The notes: generated by a model from the sequence alone, not told the origin. DNA of 64,000 nucleotides from Candidatus Anderseniibacteriota bacterium (GCA_021414205.1 JAIOOW010000003.1:62001-126000), one strand, 5' to 3'; counted from the stretch's first letter, positions 27,343-35,662 are shown. Numbers and translations: made by a program.

Positions 27343-27783
27343 CTATTTTAAGACCAATAGCAGTACTATTGTAAGTACTACCCCAATAAGTGCCCCTACA
27401 ATGGCTTCAATGGGCTTATGCCCGAGCTGTTTTTCCAGAGGAGGAAACGCTTGCTGCTCCTCTTTCGGAAGCAGTGAAATAAGCCGTACTAGCGCTTGTC
27501 CGTGACGGCCCAAAAAGATCCTCATTCGGAGGGCGTCGTCGAGGATAATAATGGCAAGGACCACTGCAACGGCAAATACGGGGCTTGTGATGCCGGCTGT
27601 ATACCCTACGAGAGTAACCATGGAAAAAGCGAATGCGCTGTGGGCTGATGGCATGCCTCCGTAGTGAGGAAGGTGGCGAACGGAGTCATTCATTTCAGAT
27701 TTCCAAGAACGATTAAAAAATCGTTTAGAGAACTGGGTAGCGAGGCCAACGAGGAGCGGAATGAGGAAATAGGGAGTTGTCAT
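27343..27783 (-). CDS. DUF212 / divergent PAP2-type membrane protein
   Basis: A 146-residue polytopic membrane protein of the DUF212 family, related to acid phosphatase/vanadium haloperoxidase (PAP2) proteins. Visible: G-G-M-P-S-A-H-S-A near residue 45 (the conserved H and surrounding motif), D-D-A-L-R-M-R near 80, and G-H-K-P-I-E-A-I-V-G-A near 120. A phosphatase role on a lipid-linked substrate is a family guess. I start at the ATG overlapping the trmD stop (ATGA), the arrangement expected for coupled translation. It ends next to the 16S -35 box. Confidence 0.82.
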   Translation of the reverse strand: MTTPYFLIPLLVGLATQFSKRFFNRSWKSEMNDSVRHLPHYGGMPSAHSAFAFSMVTLVGYTAGITSPVFAVAVVLAIIILDDALRMRIFLGRHGQALVRLISLLPKEEQQAFPPLEKQLGHKPIEAIVGALIGVVLTIVLLLVLK

Positions 27784-28427
27784 AGGGTGGTGTTTTTTCT
27801 CCACGCCGCAATATCGGCGTGATTCCCTGATAGTAATACATCTGGGACTTTCCAGGAATTGTACAGTTCCGGCTTTGTATATTGAGGAGCTTCTATAACA
27901 CCCTCGGTACTATGCGATTCTTCCGCAAGAGATGCAGGATTACCAAGTACGCCAGGCAATAATCGGGCAACTGCTTCCGTAATAATAAGCGCTCCAAGCT
28001 CTCCGCCCGCAAGGACATATGGCCCTACGGACAATTCTCCATCTGCCAAATAATCTGCAACGCGCTGGTCGATGCCCTCGTATCTGCCACAAATAAGGAT
28101 GAGGTGATCGAGGCGAGAATATTCAGTAGCTTTTTGTTGCGTGAATTGCTGGCCCCGTGCGGACAATACAAAAATTTTTCGTGAACTACTTTTGTGCTCA
28201 GATTCAATAGCCATCAGCGCTTTATGGATCGGCTCAATCTTCATGACCATGCCAGCGCCTCCTCCATAAGGGGTATCGTCTACGGTTTTGTGCATGTCTT
28301 CAGTAAAATCTCGAATATTCCAGATATGAAAATCAATATGGTTTTCCTTTACTGCACGGCCCAAAATACTGGTACTTGCGTACGGCTGAAACACTTCCGG
28401 AAATAGAGTGAGAATATCTACTCGCAT
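27780..28427 (-). CDS. trmD: tRNA (guanine-37-N1)-methyltransferase TrmD
   Basis: Methylates G37 next to the anticodon in tRNAs reading CUN, CCN and CGG codons, preventing +1 frameshifts. The protein is 215 residues from the ATG at 28427; the family start M-R-V-D-I-L-T-L-F-P matches. The SPOUT knot is visible: D-D-x-P-Y-G-G-G-A-G-M near 57-67, L-I-C-G-R-Y-E-G-I-D-Q-R near 105-116 and the knot segment S-V-G-P-Y-V-L-A-G-G-E near 127-137. TATACT lies 6 nt before the ATG. It sits downstream of khpA and rpsP, the common rpsP-khpA-trmD order. Confidence 0.95.
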   Translation of the reverse strand: MRVDILTLFPEVFQPYASTSILGRAVKENHIDFHIWNIRDFTEDMHKTVDDTPYGGGAGMVMKIEPIHKALMAIESEHKSSSRKIFVLSARGQQFTQQKATEYSRLDHLILICGRYEGIDQRVADYLADGELSVGPYVLAGGELGALIITEAVARLLPGVLGNPASLAEESHSTEGVIEAPQYTKPELYNSWKVPDVLLSGNHADIAAWRKNTTL

Positions 28428-28433
28428 ATGGCT

Positions 28434-28439
28434 AGTATA
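28434..28439 (-). promoter_or_regulatory. -10 box of trmD
   Basis: TATACT, 6 nt before the trmD ATG on the minus strand, directly after the hairpin at 28444-28466. Confidence 0.6.
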
Positions 28440-28443
28440 CACG

Positions 28444-28466
28444 AAACCCGCCTGGATGGCGGGTTT
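28444..28466 (-). terminator. Hairpin after khpA
   Basis: Perfect 9-bp stem AAACCCGCC/GGCGGGTTT with a 5-nt loop between khpA and trmD. The tail is weak (TTTCGTG), so it may be a partial terminator that separates trmD expression from khpA. Confidence 0.55.
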
Positions 28467-28487
28467 GGAGTGACTTTTTTATATTGA

Positions 28488-28868
28488 TTACAAGTCTAAA
28501 TCGTCGATTGCTTGTTCAACTGACTGCGCAGGCATTTCAGCTGCTGGGGCTTCAGAAGCCATTTCCGGAGCTGCCCCTTCCATTGCTGGGCGAGTTGGTC
28601 GGCTGGATCCTTCTGGTTCGTTGATCTTCAAGTTAACTCGAGCGTTGTTTCGAGCTCCGATCACGCGAAGAAGCGTTCGAATAGACTTTGCTGTAGCGCC
28701 TTGTCGCCCGATAATTTGTCCCATATCTTCTGGGTTTACATTCAGGGTGATAAGTACACCCATTTCATCAATCGTTCGGTCAAGCTTTACATCATCTGGG
28801 TGGTCTACAATAGATTTAACTACGTATTCCACAAACTCTACATCATGAGACTGTCGATCGTTTTCCAT
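28488..28868 (-). CDS. khpA: KH-domain RNA-binding protein KhpA
   Basis: A small KH RNA-binding protein (126 residues from the ATG at 28868) found next to rpsP and trmD in many bacteria and linked to cell-length control and ribosome or mRNA binding. The KH core is clear: V-K-S-I-V-D-H-P-D near residue 15 and G-Q-I-I-G-R-Q-G-A-T-A-K-S-I-R (GxxG loop) near 53-67. After the KH domain an Ala/Pro/Glu-rich tail of about 40 residues extends beyond the usual 75-80. A GTG six codons upstream is an alternative start. Confidence 0.9.
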   Translation of the reverse strand: MENDRQSHDVEFVEYVVKSIVDHPDDVKLDRTIDEMGVLITLNVNPEDMGQIIGRQGATAKSIRTLLRVIGARNNARVNLKINEPEGSSRPTRPAMEGAAPEMASEAPAAEMPAQSVEQAIDDLDL

Positions 28869-28936
28869 AGGAATTGTTATGAACACATTACTTATTAATG
28901 CTTATATGGTAGCAAAAAGCGACCTATAAGTCAACT

Positions 28937-29239
28937 TTAGCTCGCCGTTGCTTCTTCTTTTACTTCCTGCTTTGGCTTAGGCGTAAAGAGGGCTTTTTTC
29001 TCTCCAGTGATAACTTTATTTGTGATAAGGAGGTTGTATACGGTATCTGACGGCTGTACTCCCTTGTTCATCCACGCCTTTACCGCATCTGCGTCAACGC
29101 TAAATAGGCTAGTATGCGGGTTATACGATCCGATATCTTCGATGAATCGCCCTTTGATTGGGGCGTGTCCATCAGCAACAACAACGCGGTATGTGGCATA
29201 TCCGCGCTTTCCTCGTCGTTGTAATCGAATTCGTAACAT
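28937..29239 (-). CDS. rpsP: 30S ribosomal protein S16
   Basis: A 100-residue small-subunit protein needed for 30S assembly. The family start M-L-R-I-R-L-Q-R-x-G is at 29239, followed by Y-R-V-V-V-A-D and a G-R-F-I-E-D-I-G-S-Y-N-P signature. The C-terminal 20 residues are Lys/Glu-rich and slightly longer than average. A TAGGAT box lies 7 nt before the ATG, which supports this start; an upstream in-frame start would overlap smc. Confidence 0.96.
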   Translation of the reverse strand: MLRIRLQRRGKRGYATYRVVVADGHAPIKGRFIEDIGSYNPHTSLFSVDADAVKAWMNKGVQPSDTVYNLLITNKVITGEKKALFTPKPKQEVKEEATAS

Positions 29240-29246
29240 AGGTGTT

Positions 29247-29252
29247 ATCCTA
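29247..29252 (-). promoter_or_regulatory. -10 box of rpsP
   Basis: TAGGAT on the minus strand with 7 nt to the rpsP ATG; no Shine-Dalgarno in between. Confidence 0.5.
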
Positions 29253-29271
29253 CAGCGAGCCTCTTTACTCG

Positions 29272-31407
29272 TCAAGCAGGATCTTCTACGTAATCCATGA
29301 TCTTCACGGAATACACGGTTGAGACCCCGTTTTTGTGCATCGTGACGCCGTACAGAAGGTCGGATTGAGACATCGTCTCCCTGTTATGGCTAATAACGAT
29401 GCTTTGGGTGGTGTGGGAGTGTTCTCGGAGTAGTCGAGCAAAGCGATGGGAGTTTGCTTCATCAAGTGCTGCATCTACCTCGTCTAATACGATAAATGGG
29501 GGGTGTTGAGCGTCGAGGATGGCAAATAAGAGCGCAATAGATGTAAGGGCTCGCTCTCCTCCCGATAAAAGCGTGATGTGGCGAGCGCGCTTTCCCGGAG
29601 GAATAACAGAAATCTCCACTCCCTGGGCGTTCGATTCGAGCGTTGCGGATCCGCCACCAAATAGGTGGGTAAAGTATTCTGAAAATTTTGCAGTAATCTC
29701 TGAAAACTTCTGGTCGAATGTTTTTTGCATTGTTGCCAGTACGTCATCAATGCCTTCTTGAATGCGCTGCATCGTTTGCTGTACGTCTTCTAGTTGTATT
29801 TGCAGAGCGTCGTGTCGTTCTCTGGTTTCCGTATGCTCTTTTGCAACAAGCTCGTCGCGCTCGCCAATAGTTGCGATTTTTGAGGATAATGACCTGAGCT
29901 GGCTTTCGCTTGGGTGTTCTTTGTCGGTATATGGCGTATTTTTTATAAACGTGAGCGTTTCCATTCCGCATTCTCGAGAAATTTCGCGTTCCAATTCTTT
30001 GAGTGTCCGTATTTTCTCATCGATGCGAGCATGGGAAGATGCGCCTGCTCGCTCTGCTAATAATTCTGCCTGGCGAGCATGCTCTGGGTCTGTGTGCGAA
30101 TGTGCTTGTTGAGATTCTTTTGGAAGAGTGCGTATTTTTTCTTCAATGTTCTTGATAGTTGCATCAGAAGGTTTCTCAATAATGGGTAATTTTTGTAAAC
30201 GCCGAGCTTGTTCTTCTTCTACTGCGGATAATTTTGCAAAAAGAATTTCCGGAGAATCTTCAGAGGCGTGCTTCGGTGTTGTTTGCAGGCTCGCAGTAAT
30301 CGAGTGTAATAATCGCTTCGCAACGGGTTTTGGCGGAATAATATCGTGCATAATCTGATCCAGGAAATCTTTGCAGGCAAGGAGTGTGGCCCGAATATCT
30401 TGTGCTGGCATTGATGTGCTCGATGCGGATAGTGCTCCTTCGAGTCGCTTCTTTTGCGTAGTAATGCGTGCAAGGGATGTTGTAAGTTCCGCTTTTTCTT
30501 CCTCGTTCCTCTTCCATTGTTGAAATGTCAGCGCATACGTAGCCCGTTCGGATGCAAGTTCGTGCATGAGGGCTTCTTTTGGATGTTTGCGGCCAGCGTT
30601 TTCTAGGGCATATTGTTCTGCCTGTATTCTTACTTCTCGCGCCTTGGCAATATCTTGTTCTATCTTGCTATGTTCTGCGTTGTGCCCAGCAAGTTCTTGC
30701 GCTCCTGCTTGCCATGCATGGTGATAGTAGGATTTCTGCATTGTCTGAAATTTCTGAAGATACGTATCTCGCTCGTCATATCTATCCATTTGGCGTTGTA
30801 GTAGGCTGAGTCGCGGAGCTAATTCTTCGAGAATAGTTGTGACTTCTTGCGCATGCGCCTGACTCTTTTTTAATTTCTGTTGAGACTGGGCAATTTTAAT
30901 TTGCAGGGATTTAATTCCCGTAGCCTCATTAAAAAGCTCCCTTCTGCCTTCCGGGTTTGCGGTCAGGTACTGATCGATCATGCCTTGCGAGATGACCGTA
31001 TAGCTTTTCGCCCCAATTCCTGCTTCGGCTAGCATCTGCTGTAAATCAATTAGCCGAACCGGCTCCTTATTGATTGCATATTCGCTTTCACCATCGGCCG
31101 TGAGTGTTCTGGAAACGCTGATTTCTCCTGCATGGATGGGAAATCTACCTGATTCATTATCAAACGTAAGAGTGACGCGCGCGTAGGATGCATGCTTTGC
31201 AGTACCGGAATACAATACGTCGGCGCGTTCTTTTCCGCGCAGCGCTTTCATGGATTGTTCTCCGAGTACCCAGCGAATTGCTTCCGCAACGTTTGATTTT
31301 CCGCTTCCATTCGGGCCGATAACACCTGTTACTCCCGGTCCAAATGCGAGGTCGGTAGTATTCGCGAAAGATTTGAAGCCTTGAATGGAAAGAGAGATGA
31401 GGCGCAT
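29272..31407 (-). CDS. smc: Short SMC-family ATPase lacking a recognisable hinge
   Basis: Chromosome-organising SMC ATPase. The N-terminal head is standard (G-P-N-G-S-G-K-S Walker A at about 32-39, V-L-G-E-Q near 48, a Q-G-M-I-D-Q-Y segment near 140), and so is the C-terminal head (L-L-S-G-G-E-R-A-L-T signature and V-L-D-E-V-D-A-A-L-D Walker B). At 711 residues it is far shorter than the usual 1100-1200. The coiled-coil arms are short, and the middle (about 340-420) is a Pro-rich segment (I-I-P-P-K-P, P-I-I-E-K-P) with no glycine-rich hinge. No CXXC zinc hook is present, which argues against Rad50. It starts 6 nt after rnc. Confidence 0.88.
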   Translation of the reverse strand: MRLISLSIQGFKSFANTTDLAFGPGVTGVIGPNGSGKSNVAEAIRWVLGEQSMKALRGKERADVLYSGTAKHASYARVTLTFDNESGRFPIHAGEISVSRTLTADGESEYAINKEPVRLIDLQQMLAEAGIGAKSYTVISQGMIDQYLTANPEGRRELFNEATGIKSLQIKIAQSQQKLKKSQAHAQEVTTILEELAPRLSLLQRQMDRYDERDTYLQKFQTMQKSYYHHAWQAGAQELAGHNAEHSKIEQDIAKAREVRIQAEQYALENAGRKHPKEALMHELASERATYALTFQQWKRNEEEKAELTTSLARITTQKKRLEGALSASSTSMPAQDIRATLLACKDFLDQIMHDIIPPKPVAKRLLHSITASLQTTPKHASEDSPEILFAKLSAVEEEQARRLQKLPIIEKPSDATIKNIEEKIRTLPKESQQAHSHTDPEHARQAELLAERAGASSHARIDEKIRTLKELEREISRECGMETLTFIKNTPYTDKEHPSESQLRSLSSKIATIGERDELVAKEHTETRERHDALQIQLEDVQQTMQRIQEGIDDVLATMQKTFDQKFSEITAKFSEYFTHLFGGGSATLESNAQGVEISVIPPGKRARHITLLSGGERALTSIALLFAILDAQHPPFIVLDEVDAALDEANSHRFARLLREHSHTTQSIVISHNRETMSQSDLLYGVTMHKNGVSTVYSVKIMDYVEDPA

Positions 31408-31413
31408 CGGGTA

Positions 31414-32121
31414 TTATTTTTCCAGATCTTTTTCGAGAGCGGCAAGCGCGTTCTTTGCGGCTTCCTGTTGCGCTTCTTGTTTGCTGCTTCCGGAGCCTTC
31501 CCCTAATTGCTTGTCGTGCAGAAATACTCCGATGACAAATTCTTTTTCATGATCTAATCCGGATTCTTTTAATACTTTATATATAGGCGTAACCCTAAAT
31601 CGATCCTGGGCTAGTTCTTGAAACTTGCTTTTCGTATCTATGTATAATCCTTTTTCCACAACTTCTGGCAATTTTTCAATAAAAAACGCGGAGATAACTT
31701 TTTTCGCTGCGTCATATCCTTGATCCCTGTAAATTGCGCCGATCACTGCTTCAACAGCATTGGCTAAAATATATTGGCGTGCTTTTCCAGTATCTTTCTT
31801 TTCTCCTCGAGATAGTAATAAATACGGTTCAATGCCCATCTCTAGTGCAATCTTGGAAAGCATTTCTCCGCGAACGATTGCTGAGCGCAAATTCGTGAGT
31901 TCCCCTTCGGGTAATGGATAGTTTTGATATAAGTGGTCCGTCACAACTAATTCCAATACAGCATCTCCTAAGAATTCCAGCCGTTCGTTATGATCCAGTT
32001 CAAAGTCTGGGTTTTCGTTGAGGTAGGATCTGTGAGTAAGTGCTGTTAATAGCGTTTTATCATCTGAAAAAGAGACACCCAGCTTTTCCTGGAGATCGGT
32101 GAGGTTTGGTAGTTCTTCCAT
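31414..32121 (-). CDS. rnc: Ribonuclease III
   Basis: Double-strand-specific endoribonuclease that cuts the rRNA processing stems and some mRNAs. The 235 residues hold the N-terminal RNase III domain with the signature E-R-L-E-F-L-G-D-A-V-L-E-L (catalytic E and D, about 43-55) and N-A-V-E-A-V-I-G-A near 120, then a C-terminal dsRNA-binding domain (about 160-230, ending with S-S-K-Q-E-A-Q-Q-E-A-A-K-N-A). Perfect duplexes around 16S and 23S in this window are natural substrates. It begins 2 nt after nusB stops. Confidence 0.96.
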   Translation of the reverse strand: MEELPNLTDLQEKLGVSFSDDKTLLTALTHRSYLNENPDFELDHNERLEFLGDAVLELVVTDHLYQNYPLPEGELTNLRSAIVRGEMLSKIALEMGIEPYLLLSRGEKKDTGKARQYILANAVEAVIGAIYRDQGYDAAKKVISAFFIEKLPEVVEKGLYIDTKSKFQELAQDRFRVTPIYKVLKESGLDHEKEFVIGVFLHDKQLGEGSGSSKQEAQQEAAKNALAALEKDLEK

Positions 32122-32123
32122 AG

Positions 32124-32561
32124 CTATGCAGGTTTTTGAGATTCTTCAATGTTTTTATAAATAGTTCCGAGTACTCCGTTTACGAATTTGCCGCTCGATG
32201 GCCCTCCGAATGTTTTAGCAAGCTCGATTGCTTCGTTGATCGCAACCTTTGGTGGTACGTCTGGGGCATTTGCCAGTGTAAGTTCGAATATTCCTATGCG
32301 TAATACGTTCCTATCTACGGTTGTAAGCTGATCTAGTGGCCAATCAGGGGCAGACTTTTCTATAAGAGCGTTAATTTCCGCCATGTTGTCGCGAACTCCG
32401 TAGATGAGCGAGAAGATAAAGTCGGTGTCGTCTAATCCGGGGGCAAATTCTTCAATATTGTGAGCAGCTATGGGCTTGAGTGTTTCGGGTGTTTGAGCAC
32501 GCATATCCCATTCAAACAATGTTTGGAGTGCTATTGACCTGCTTAAATGACGATTAGCCAT
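32124..32561 (-). CDS. nusB: Transcription antitermination factor NusB
   Basis: All-helical protein that works with NusE/S10 on boxA RNA in rRNA antitermination. At 145 residues it has normal length, with the N-terminal R-x3-R-x-I-A-L-Q-T-L-F-E-W-D pattern, an R-N-V-L-R-I-G-I-F-E-L segment near 93 and P-P-K-V-A-I-N-E-A-I-E-L-A-K-x-F-G near 110-126 followed by K-F-V-N-G-V-L. Its promoter contains a palindrome between the -35 and -10 boxes. First of the run nusB-rnc-smc-rpsP-khpA-trmD. Confidence 0.95.
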   Translation of the reverse strand: MANRHLSRSIALQTLFEWDMRAQTPETLKPIAAHNIEEFAPGLDDTDFIFSLIYGVRDNMAEINALIEKSAPDWPLDQLTTVDRNVLRIGIFELTLANAPDVPPKVAINEAIELAKTFGGPSSGKFVNGVLGTIYKNIEESQKPA

Positions 32562-32577
32562 AGAGTGTACTACATTG

Positions 32578-32606
32578 TTTATACCCTATTTTATAGGGTG
32601 CGACAA
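32578..32606 (-). promoter_or_regulatory. nusB promoter with a palindromic spacer
   Basis: Minus-strand TTGTCG (32601-32606), 17-nt spacer, TATAAA (32578-32583). The spacer and the edge of the -10 box form the palindrome ACCCTAT-AAA-ATAGGGT (32583-32599), a possible operator or an rpmF end hairpin. Confidence 0.6.
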
Positions 32607-32613
32607 GAAAATA

Positions 32614-32847
32614 TTACGCGCCTGTTTTTCGAGCCTTGTCTTTTCGCTTCTCTTCCATTTTTTCAGCCTTTTTCGTCACTGCAATTACTGTTCGGCCTCG
32701 GTATGTTCCGCATGTTGGGCAGGCTTTGTGAGACAAAGCAGGGGATTTGCATGAAGGGCACAGAGAAAGACCCATGCTTTTTCTGCCATGGTGGCTTCGT
32801 CGCATTCCTTTCTTCGAGCTTGGTGTTCGCTTCTTTGGTACTGCCAT
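32614..32847 (-). CDS. rpmF: 50S ribosomal protein L32
   Basis: A 77-residue large-subunit protein with the family start M-A-V-P-K-K-R-T-x-S, the R-R-S-H-H segment and a zinc-binding pair (C-P-S-C near residue 30, C-P-T-C near 43). A basic tail follows. A longer frame overlapping this region in another phase was rejected. TATAAT lies 16 nt before the ATG on the minus strand. It is followed by the nusB promoter region. Confidence 0.95.
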   Translation of the reverse strand: MAVPKKRTPSSKKGMRRSHHGRKSMGLSLCPSCKSPALSHKACPTCGTYRGRTVIAVTKKAEKMEEKRKDKARKTGA

Positions 32848-32864
32848 AGTGTTTCAAGGGTAGA

Positions 32865-33515
32865 TTATACGGAAGATTTTGTCAAAAGTCGTGCTATGGG
32901 TGCGTAGCTTCTTCGATGATGGGTCGTGGGGCCATGCATCTGCAGGGCATCCATATGAGCCTTTGCTCCATACCCTTTATGGGACGCAAAGCCGTACTGC
33001 GGGTGTGTGTTATCCAGGTCTTTCATGATCCTATCTCGAGTTACTTTTGCCAGAATGCTCCCCGCTGCAATTGAATACGAAAGTTGATCACCCTTCACTA
33101 CTGACAGAGAGAAAATACTCGGATGGACGGTGTCACTTGTACCATCGATTAAGAGCATGTCTGGTCGCGTAACCAGGTTTTCGATTGCCCGGCGCATAGC
33201 CAAGTGGGATGCATTTCGAATATTAAGGCTGTCTATTTCCTCTACGCTTGCTTGGCCTATAGCATAGGAATCTGCCAGTTCTTGTATGAAAACGAACGCT
33301 TTTTCGCGCTGTTGTTCTGATAGTAATTTACTGTCCCGAATAGGGATTTTTTTCTGATGCTCTAAAATCTTTTCTAACGCTGAATCGGAAAACATCACGG
33401 CTCCCGCAACAACCGGACCAGCCAGTGCCCCCATCCCGGCCTCGTCTATGCCAGCAATATGGGCAACGCCTTGTGACCAGTATTCATGTTCGATAAAAAA
33501 AGTTGGAGTCTTCAT
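32865..33515 (-). CDS. rnhB: Ribonuclease HII
   Basis: Removes ribonucleotides and RNA primers from RNA:DNA hybrids. The protein is 216 residues from the ATG at 33515: I-A-G-I-D-E-A-G-M-G-A-L-A-G-P-V-V-A-G-A (active-site DEAG, about 19-38), D-S-K near 61, D-G-T near 138, and K-V-T-R-D-R near 166 with a following H-P-Q-Y-G-F-A-S-H-K-G-Y. The ATG lies just 3 nt after the 3' end of tRNA-Arg, leaving no room for a ribosome-binding site; an earlier in-frame start would lie inside the tRNA. Probably co-transcribed with the tRNA and freed by its 3' processing. Confidence 0.94.
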   Translation of the reverse strand: MKTPTFFIEHEYWSQGVAHIAGIDEAGMGALAGPVVAGAVMFSDSALEKILEHQKKIPIRDSKLLSEQQREKAFVFIQELADSYAIGQASVEEIDSLNIRNASHLAMRRAIENLVTRPDMLLIDGTSDTVHPSIFSLSVVKGDQLSYSIAAGSILAKVTRDRIMKDLDNTHPQYGFASHKGYGAKAHMDALQMHGPTTHHRRSYAPIARLLTKSSV

Positions 33516-33518
33516 GGG

Positions 33519-33590
33519 TGCCCTCGAAAGGAATCGAACCTCCATCTCGCCCTTAGGACGGGCTTGCTCTATCCATTGAGCTACAAGGGC
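33519..33590 (-). tRNA. tRNA-Arg(CCT)
   Basis: Acceptor GCCCTTG/CGAGGGC, anticodon loop GTCCTAA (CCT, reads AGG). CCA is not encoded. rnhB begins 3 nt downstream. Confidence 0.95.
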
Positions 33591-33598
33591 GTGTATCC

Positions 33599-33627
33599 AT
33601 CATAAAGACTTGCGCTACCCGCGTCCA
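33599..33627 (-). promoter_or_regulatory. Promoter of tRNA-Arg and rnhB
   Basis: Minus-strand TGGACG (33622-33627), 17-nt spacer, TATGAT (33599-33604), 8 nt to the tRNA 5' end. Confidence 0.55.
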
Positions 33628-33656
33628 CACGGCACTATTTCACGCATAGCCTTATT

Positions 33657-33662
33657 TACTAT
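33657..33662 (+). promoter_or_regulatory. -10 box of ftsH
   Basis: TACTAT with 7 nt (TACGTGT) to the ftsH ATG at 33670. Leaderless start predicted; the -35 region is poor. Confidence 0.55.
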
Positions 33663-33669
33663 TACGTGT

Positions 33670-35541
33670 ATGAAATTATCTTTAGACAGCAAAAATATTG
33701 GAATCGGTATCTTGGTGGTAATCGGACTTTTTTTATTGATCGGCCTATTTGCCCGCCCGCTCGATAACAGAAAAGACGTCAGTTTGTCGCAGATTGTAGA
33801 AGAGATTGGGAAAAACAATGTATCTAATATTGTTGTGGATCAAAATGATATTATCGTCACGCTAAAAGATGATGCATCGAAGAAACTGGTTGCTCAAAAA
33901 GAGAGCGATGCATCAGTGACTGATACGTTTAAAAATCTCGGAGTGGCAGATAGTACGCTTCAGAAGATCGATTTAACGGTGAAAAAGCCTTCTGGGTTTG
34001 CTTTTTGGACTGCAACGCTTGCACCGGTAGTATTGCCATTCATCTTATTGGCGTTTTTCTTGTGGTTTATGATGCGAAGCGCACAAAACATGGGCAATCG
34101 CGCAATGACATTCGGGCAATCGCAAAAAGGACCCGTTGAGCAAGCTGGTAGGAAAAAAACGACGTTTAAGCAGGTTGCAGGCAACGAAGAGGCGAAGCAG
34201 GAATTGGTTGAAATTGTTGAGTTTTTAAAGCATCCGAAGAAGTTTCAGGAAATCGGAGCTCGTATTCCAAAAGGAGTTCTTCTTATTGGGGCTCCTGGAA
34301 CTGGGAAAACGCTGATGGCGCGAGCCGTCGCAGGCGAGGCTGGCGTCCCCTTCTTTAGCATCTCAGGTTCTGAATTCGTGGAAATGTTCGTTGGAGTAGG
34401 AGCTTCTCGAGTGCGAGACTTATTCGCGAAAGTGAAAAAGAATGCCCCTGCTATTTTGTTTATCGATGAAATGGATGCGGTTGGCCGTCATCGAGGAGCG
34501 GGCTTGGGTGGTGGACACGATGAGCGCGAGCAAACGTTGAACCAAATCCTCGTTGAAATGGACGGATTTGAGCAAACGGATAATGTGATCGTGCTTGCTG
34601 CAACCAATCGCCCAGACGTGCTAGATCCAGCTCTGCTTCGCCCGGGACGCTTTGATCGTCAGGTAACAATGGAATTGCCGGATATCAAGGAACGCGAAGC
34701 TATTTTGAAGATTCATGCAGAAAAAGTTCCTATGGAAGCGGATGTGGATTTGAGAAACATTGGAGAACGCACGCCGGGATTTTCTGGCGCTGACTTAGCA
34801 AACCTTATTAACGAAGCTGCAATTTTCGCTGCTCGCGAGAACGTAAAGAAAGTGGCTCAGCGACATATTGAAGAAAGTATCGAAAAAGTTATTCTAGGAC
34901 CAGAACGACGAAGCAAGGTGTATTCGAAGCAGGAAAAAGAACTTACGGCGTATCATGAAGCAGGGCACGCAGTTGTGGCGTACTACACTCCGGATTCTGA
35001 CCCGGTTCGCAAAATCTCTATTATCTCTCGAGGATCTGCGGGCGGATATACGCTTAAGCTCCCCGAGCAAGACAAGCGACTGCACACCAAGACTGGATTC
35101 TTAAGCGAACTTGCGACGCTAATGGGTGGGTACACGGCAGAATTGTACAAGTATAAAGAGCTTACAACTGGTGCGAGTAACGACTTAATGAAAGCCACTA
35201 AATTAGCTCGCAGAATCGTGATGCAGTTTGGAATGTCGAAATTAGGTCCTGTTACGTTCGGCCAAGAGGATCACCAGGTGTTCTTAGGGAAGGATTTCTC
35301 TGAAGGGCGCGATTATTCTGAAAAAACAGCATCGATGATTGATGATGAAGTATCTGAAATCTTAAAAGATGCGCAAAAGCGCGCTGAGCAAATTATTACG
35401 GAGCATGCAGATAAAATTGAGCTCATATCTCAACGCTTAATTGAAAAAGAAACGATGGGTCAAAAAGAATTCGCCGATCTCATGGGTGGCGCTGATCCAG
35501 ACGTTGTAAAAGAAGACACTGAAATCAAGCCTGCGATATAA
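33670..35541 (+). CDS. ftsH: ATP-dependent zinc metalloprotease FtsH
   Basis: Membrane-bound AAA+ protease that extracts and degrades damaged or short-lived membrane and cytoplasmic proteins. I start at the ATG at 33670 (623 residues), preceded by TACTAT at 7 nt. Two membrane helices (about 10-28 and 115-137) flank a small exported domain. The AAA module follows: G-A-P-G-T-G-K-T Walker A at 207-214, D-E-M-D-A Walker B, the second region of homology A-T-N-R-P-D-V-L-D-P-A-L-L-R-P-G-R-F-D. The protease has H-E-A-G-H at 429-433. The tail is acidic. Transcribed away from rnhB and tRNA-Arg. Confidence 0.97.
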   Translation: MKLSLDSKNIGIGILVVIGLFLLIGLFARPLDNRKDVSLSQIVEEIGKNNVSNIVVDQNDIIVTLKDDASKKLVAQKESDASVTDTFKNLGVADSTLQKIDLTVKKPSGFAFWTATLAPVVLPFILLAFFLWFMMRSAQNMGNRAMTFGQSQKGPVEQAGRKKTTFKQVAGNEEAKQELVEIVEFLKHPKKFQEIGARIPKGVLLIGAPGTGKTLMARAVAGEAGVPFFSISGSEFVEMFVGVGASRVRDLFAKVKKNAPAILFIDEMDAVGRHRGAGLGGGHDEREQTLNQILVEMDGFEQTDNVIVLAATNRPDVLDPALLRPGRFDRQVTMELPDIKEREAILKIHAEKVPMEADVDLRNIGERTPGFSGADLANLINEAAIFAARENVKKVAQRHIEESIEKVILGPERRSKVYSKQEKELTAYHEAGHAVVAYYTPDSDPVRKISIISRGSAGGYTLKLPEQDKRLHTKTGFLSELATLMGGYTAELYKYKELTTGASNDLMKATKLARRIVMQFGMSKLGPVTFGQEDHQVFLGKDFSEGRDYSEKTASMIDDEVSEILKDAQKRAEQIITEHADKIELISQRLIEKETMGQKEFADLMGGADPDVVKEDTEIKPAI

Positions 35542-35552
35542 ACGAAATACGG

Positions 35553-35624
35553 TGCGCACGAGAAGGATCGAACTTCTGGCCCCCACAATGTCAATGTGAT
35601 GCTCTACCACTGAGCTACGCGCGC
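35553..35624 (-). tRNA. tRNA-Val(GAC)
   Basis: Acceptor GCGCGCG/CGTGCGC, anticodon loop TTGACAT (GAC). CCA is not encoded. It lies convergent to ftsH, 11 nt after that gene. Confidence 0.94.
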
Positions 35625-35633
35625 GATATTCGG

Positions 35634-35662
35634 ACTATAGCCAAATATGCTGTGCTGTGCAA
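35634..35662 (-). promoter_or_regulatory. tRNA-Val promoter
   Basis: Minus-strand TTGCAC (35657-35662), 17-nt spacer, TATAGT (35634-35639), 9 nt to the tRNA 5' end. Confidence 0.65.

Noticed and set aside
32663..32857. Overlapping 64-residue frame over rpmF
   Set aside because: It is out of frame with the clear L32 protein and has no motif.
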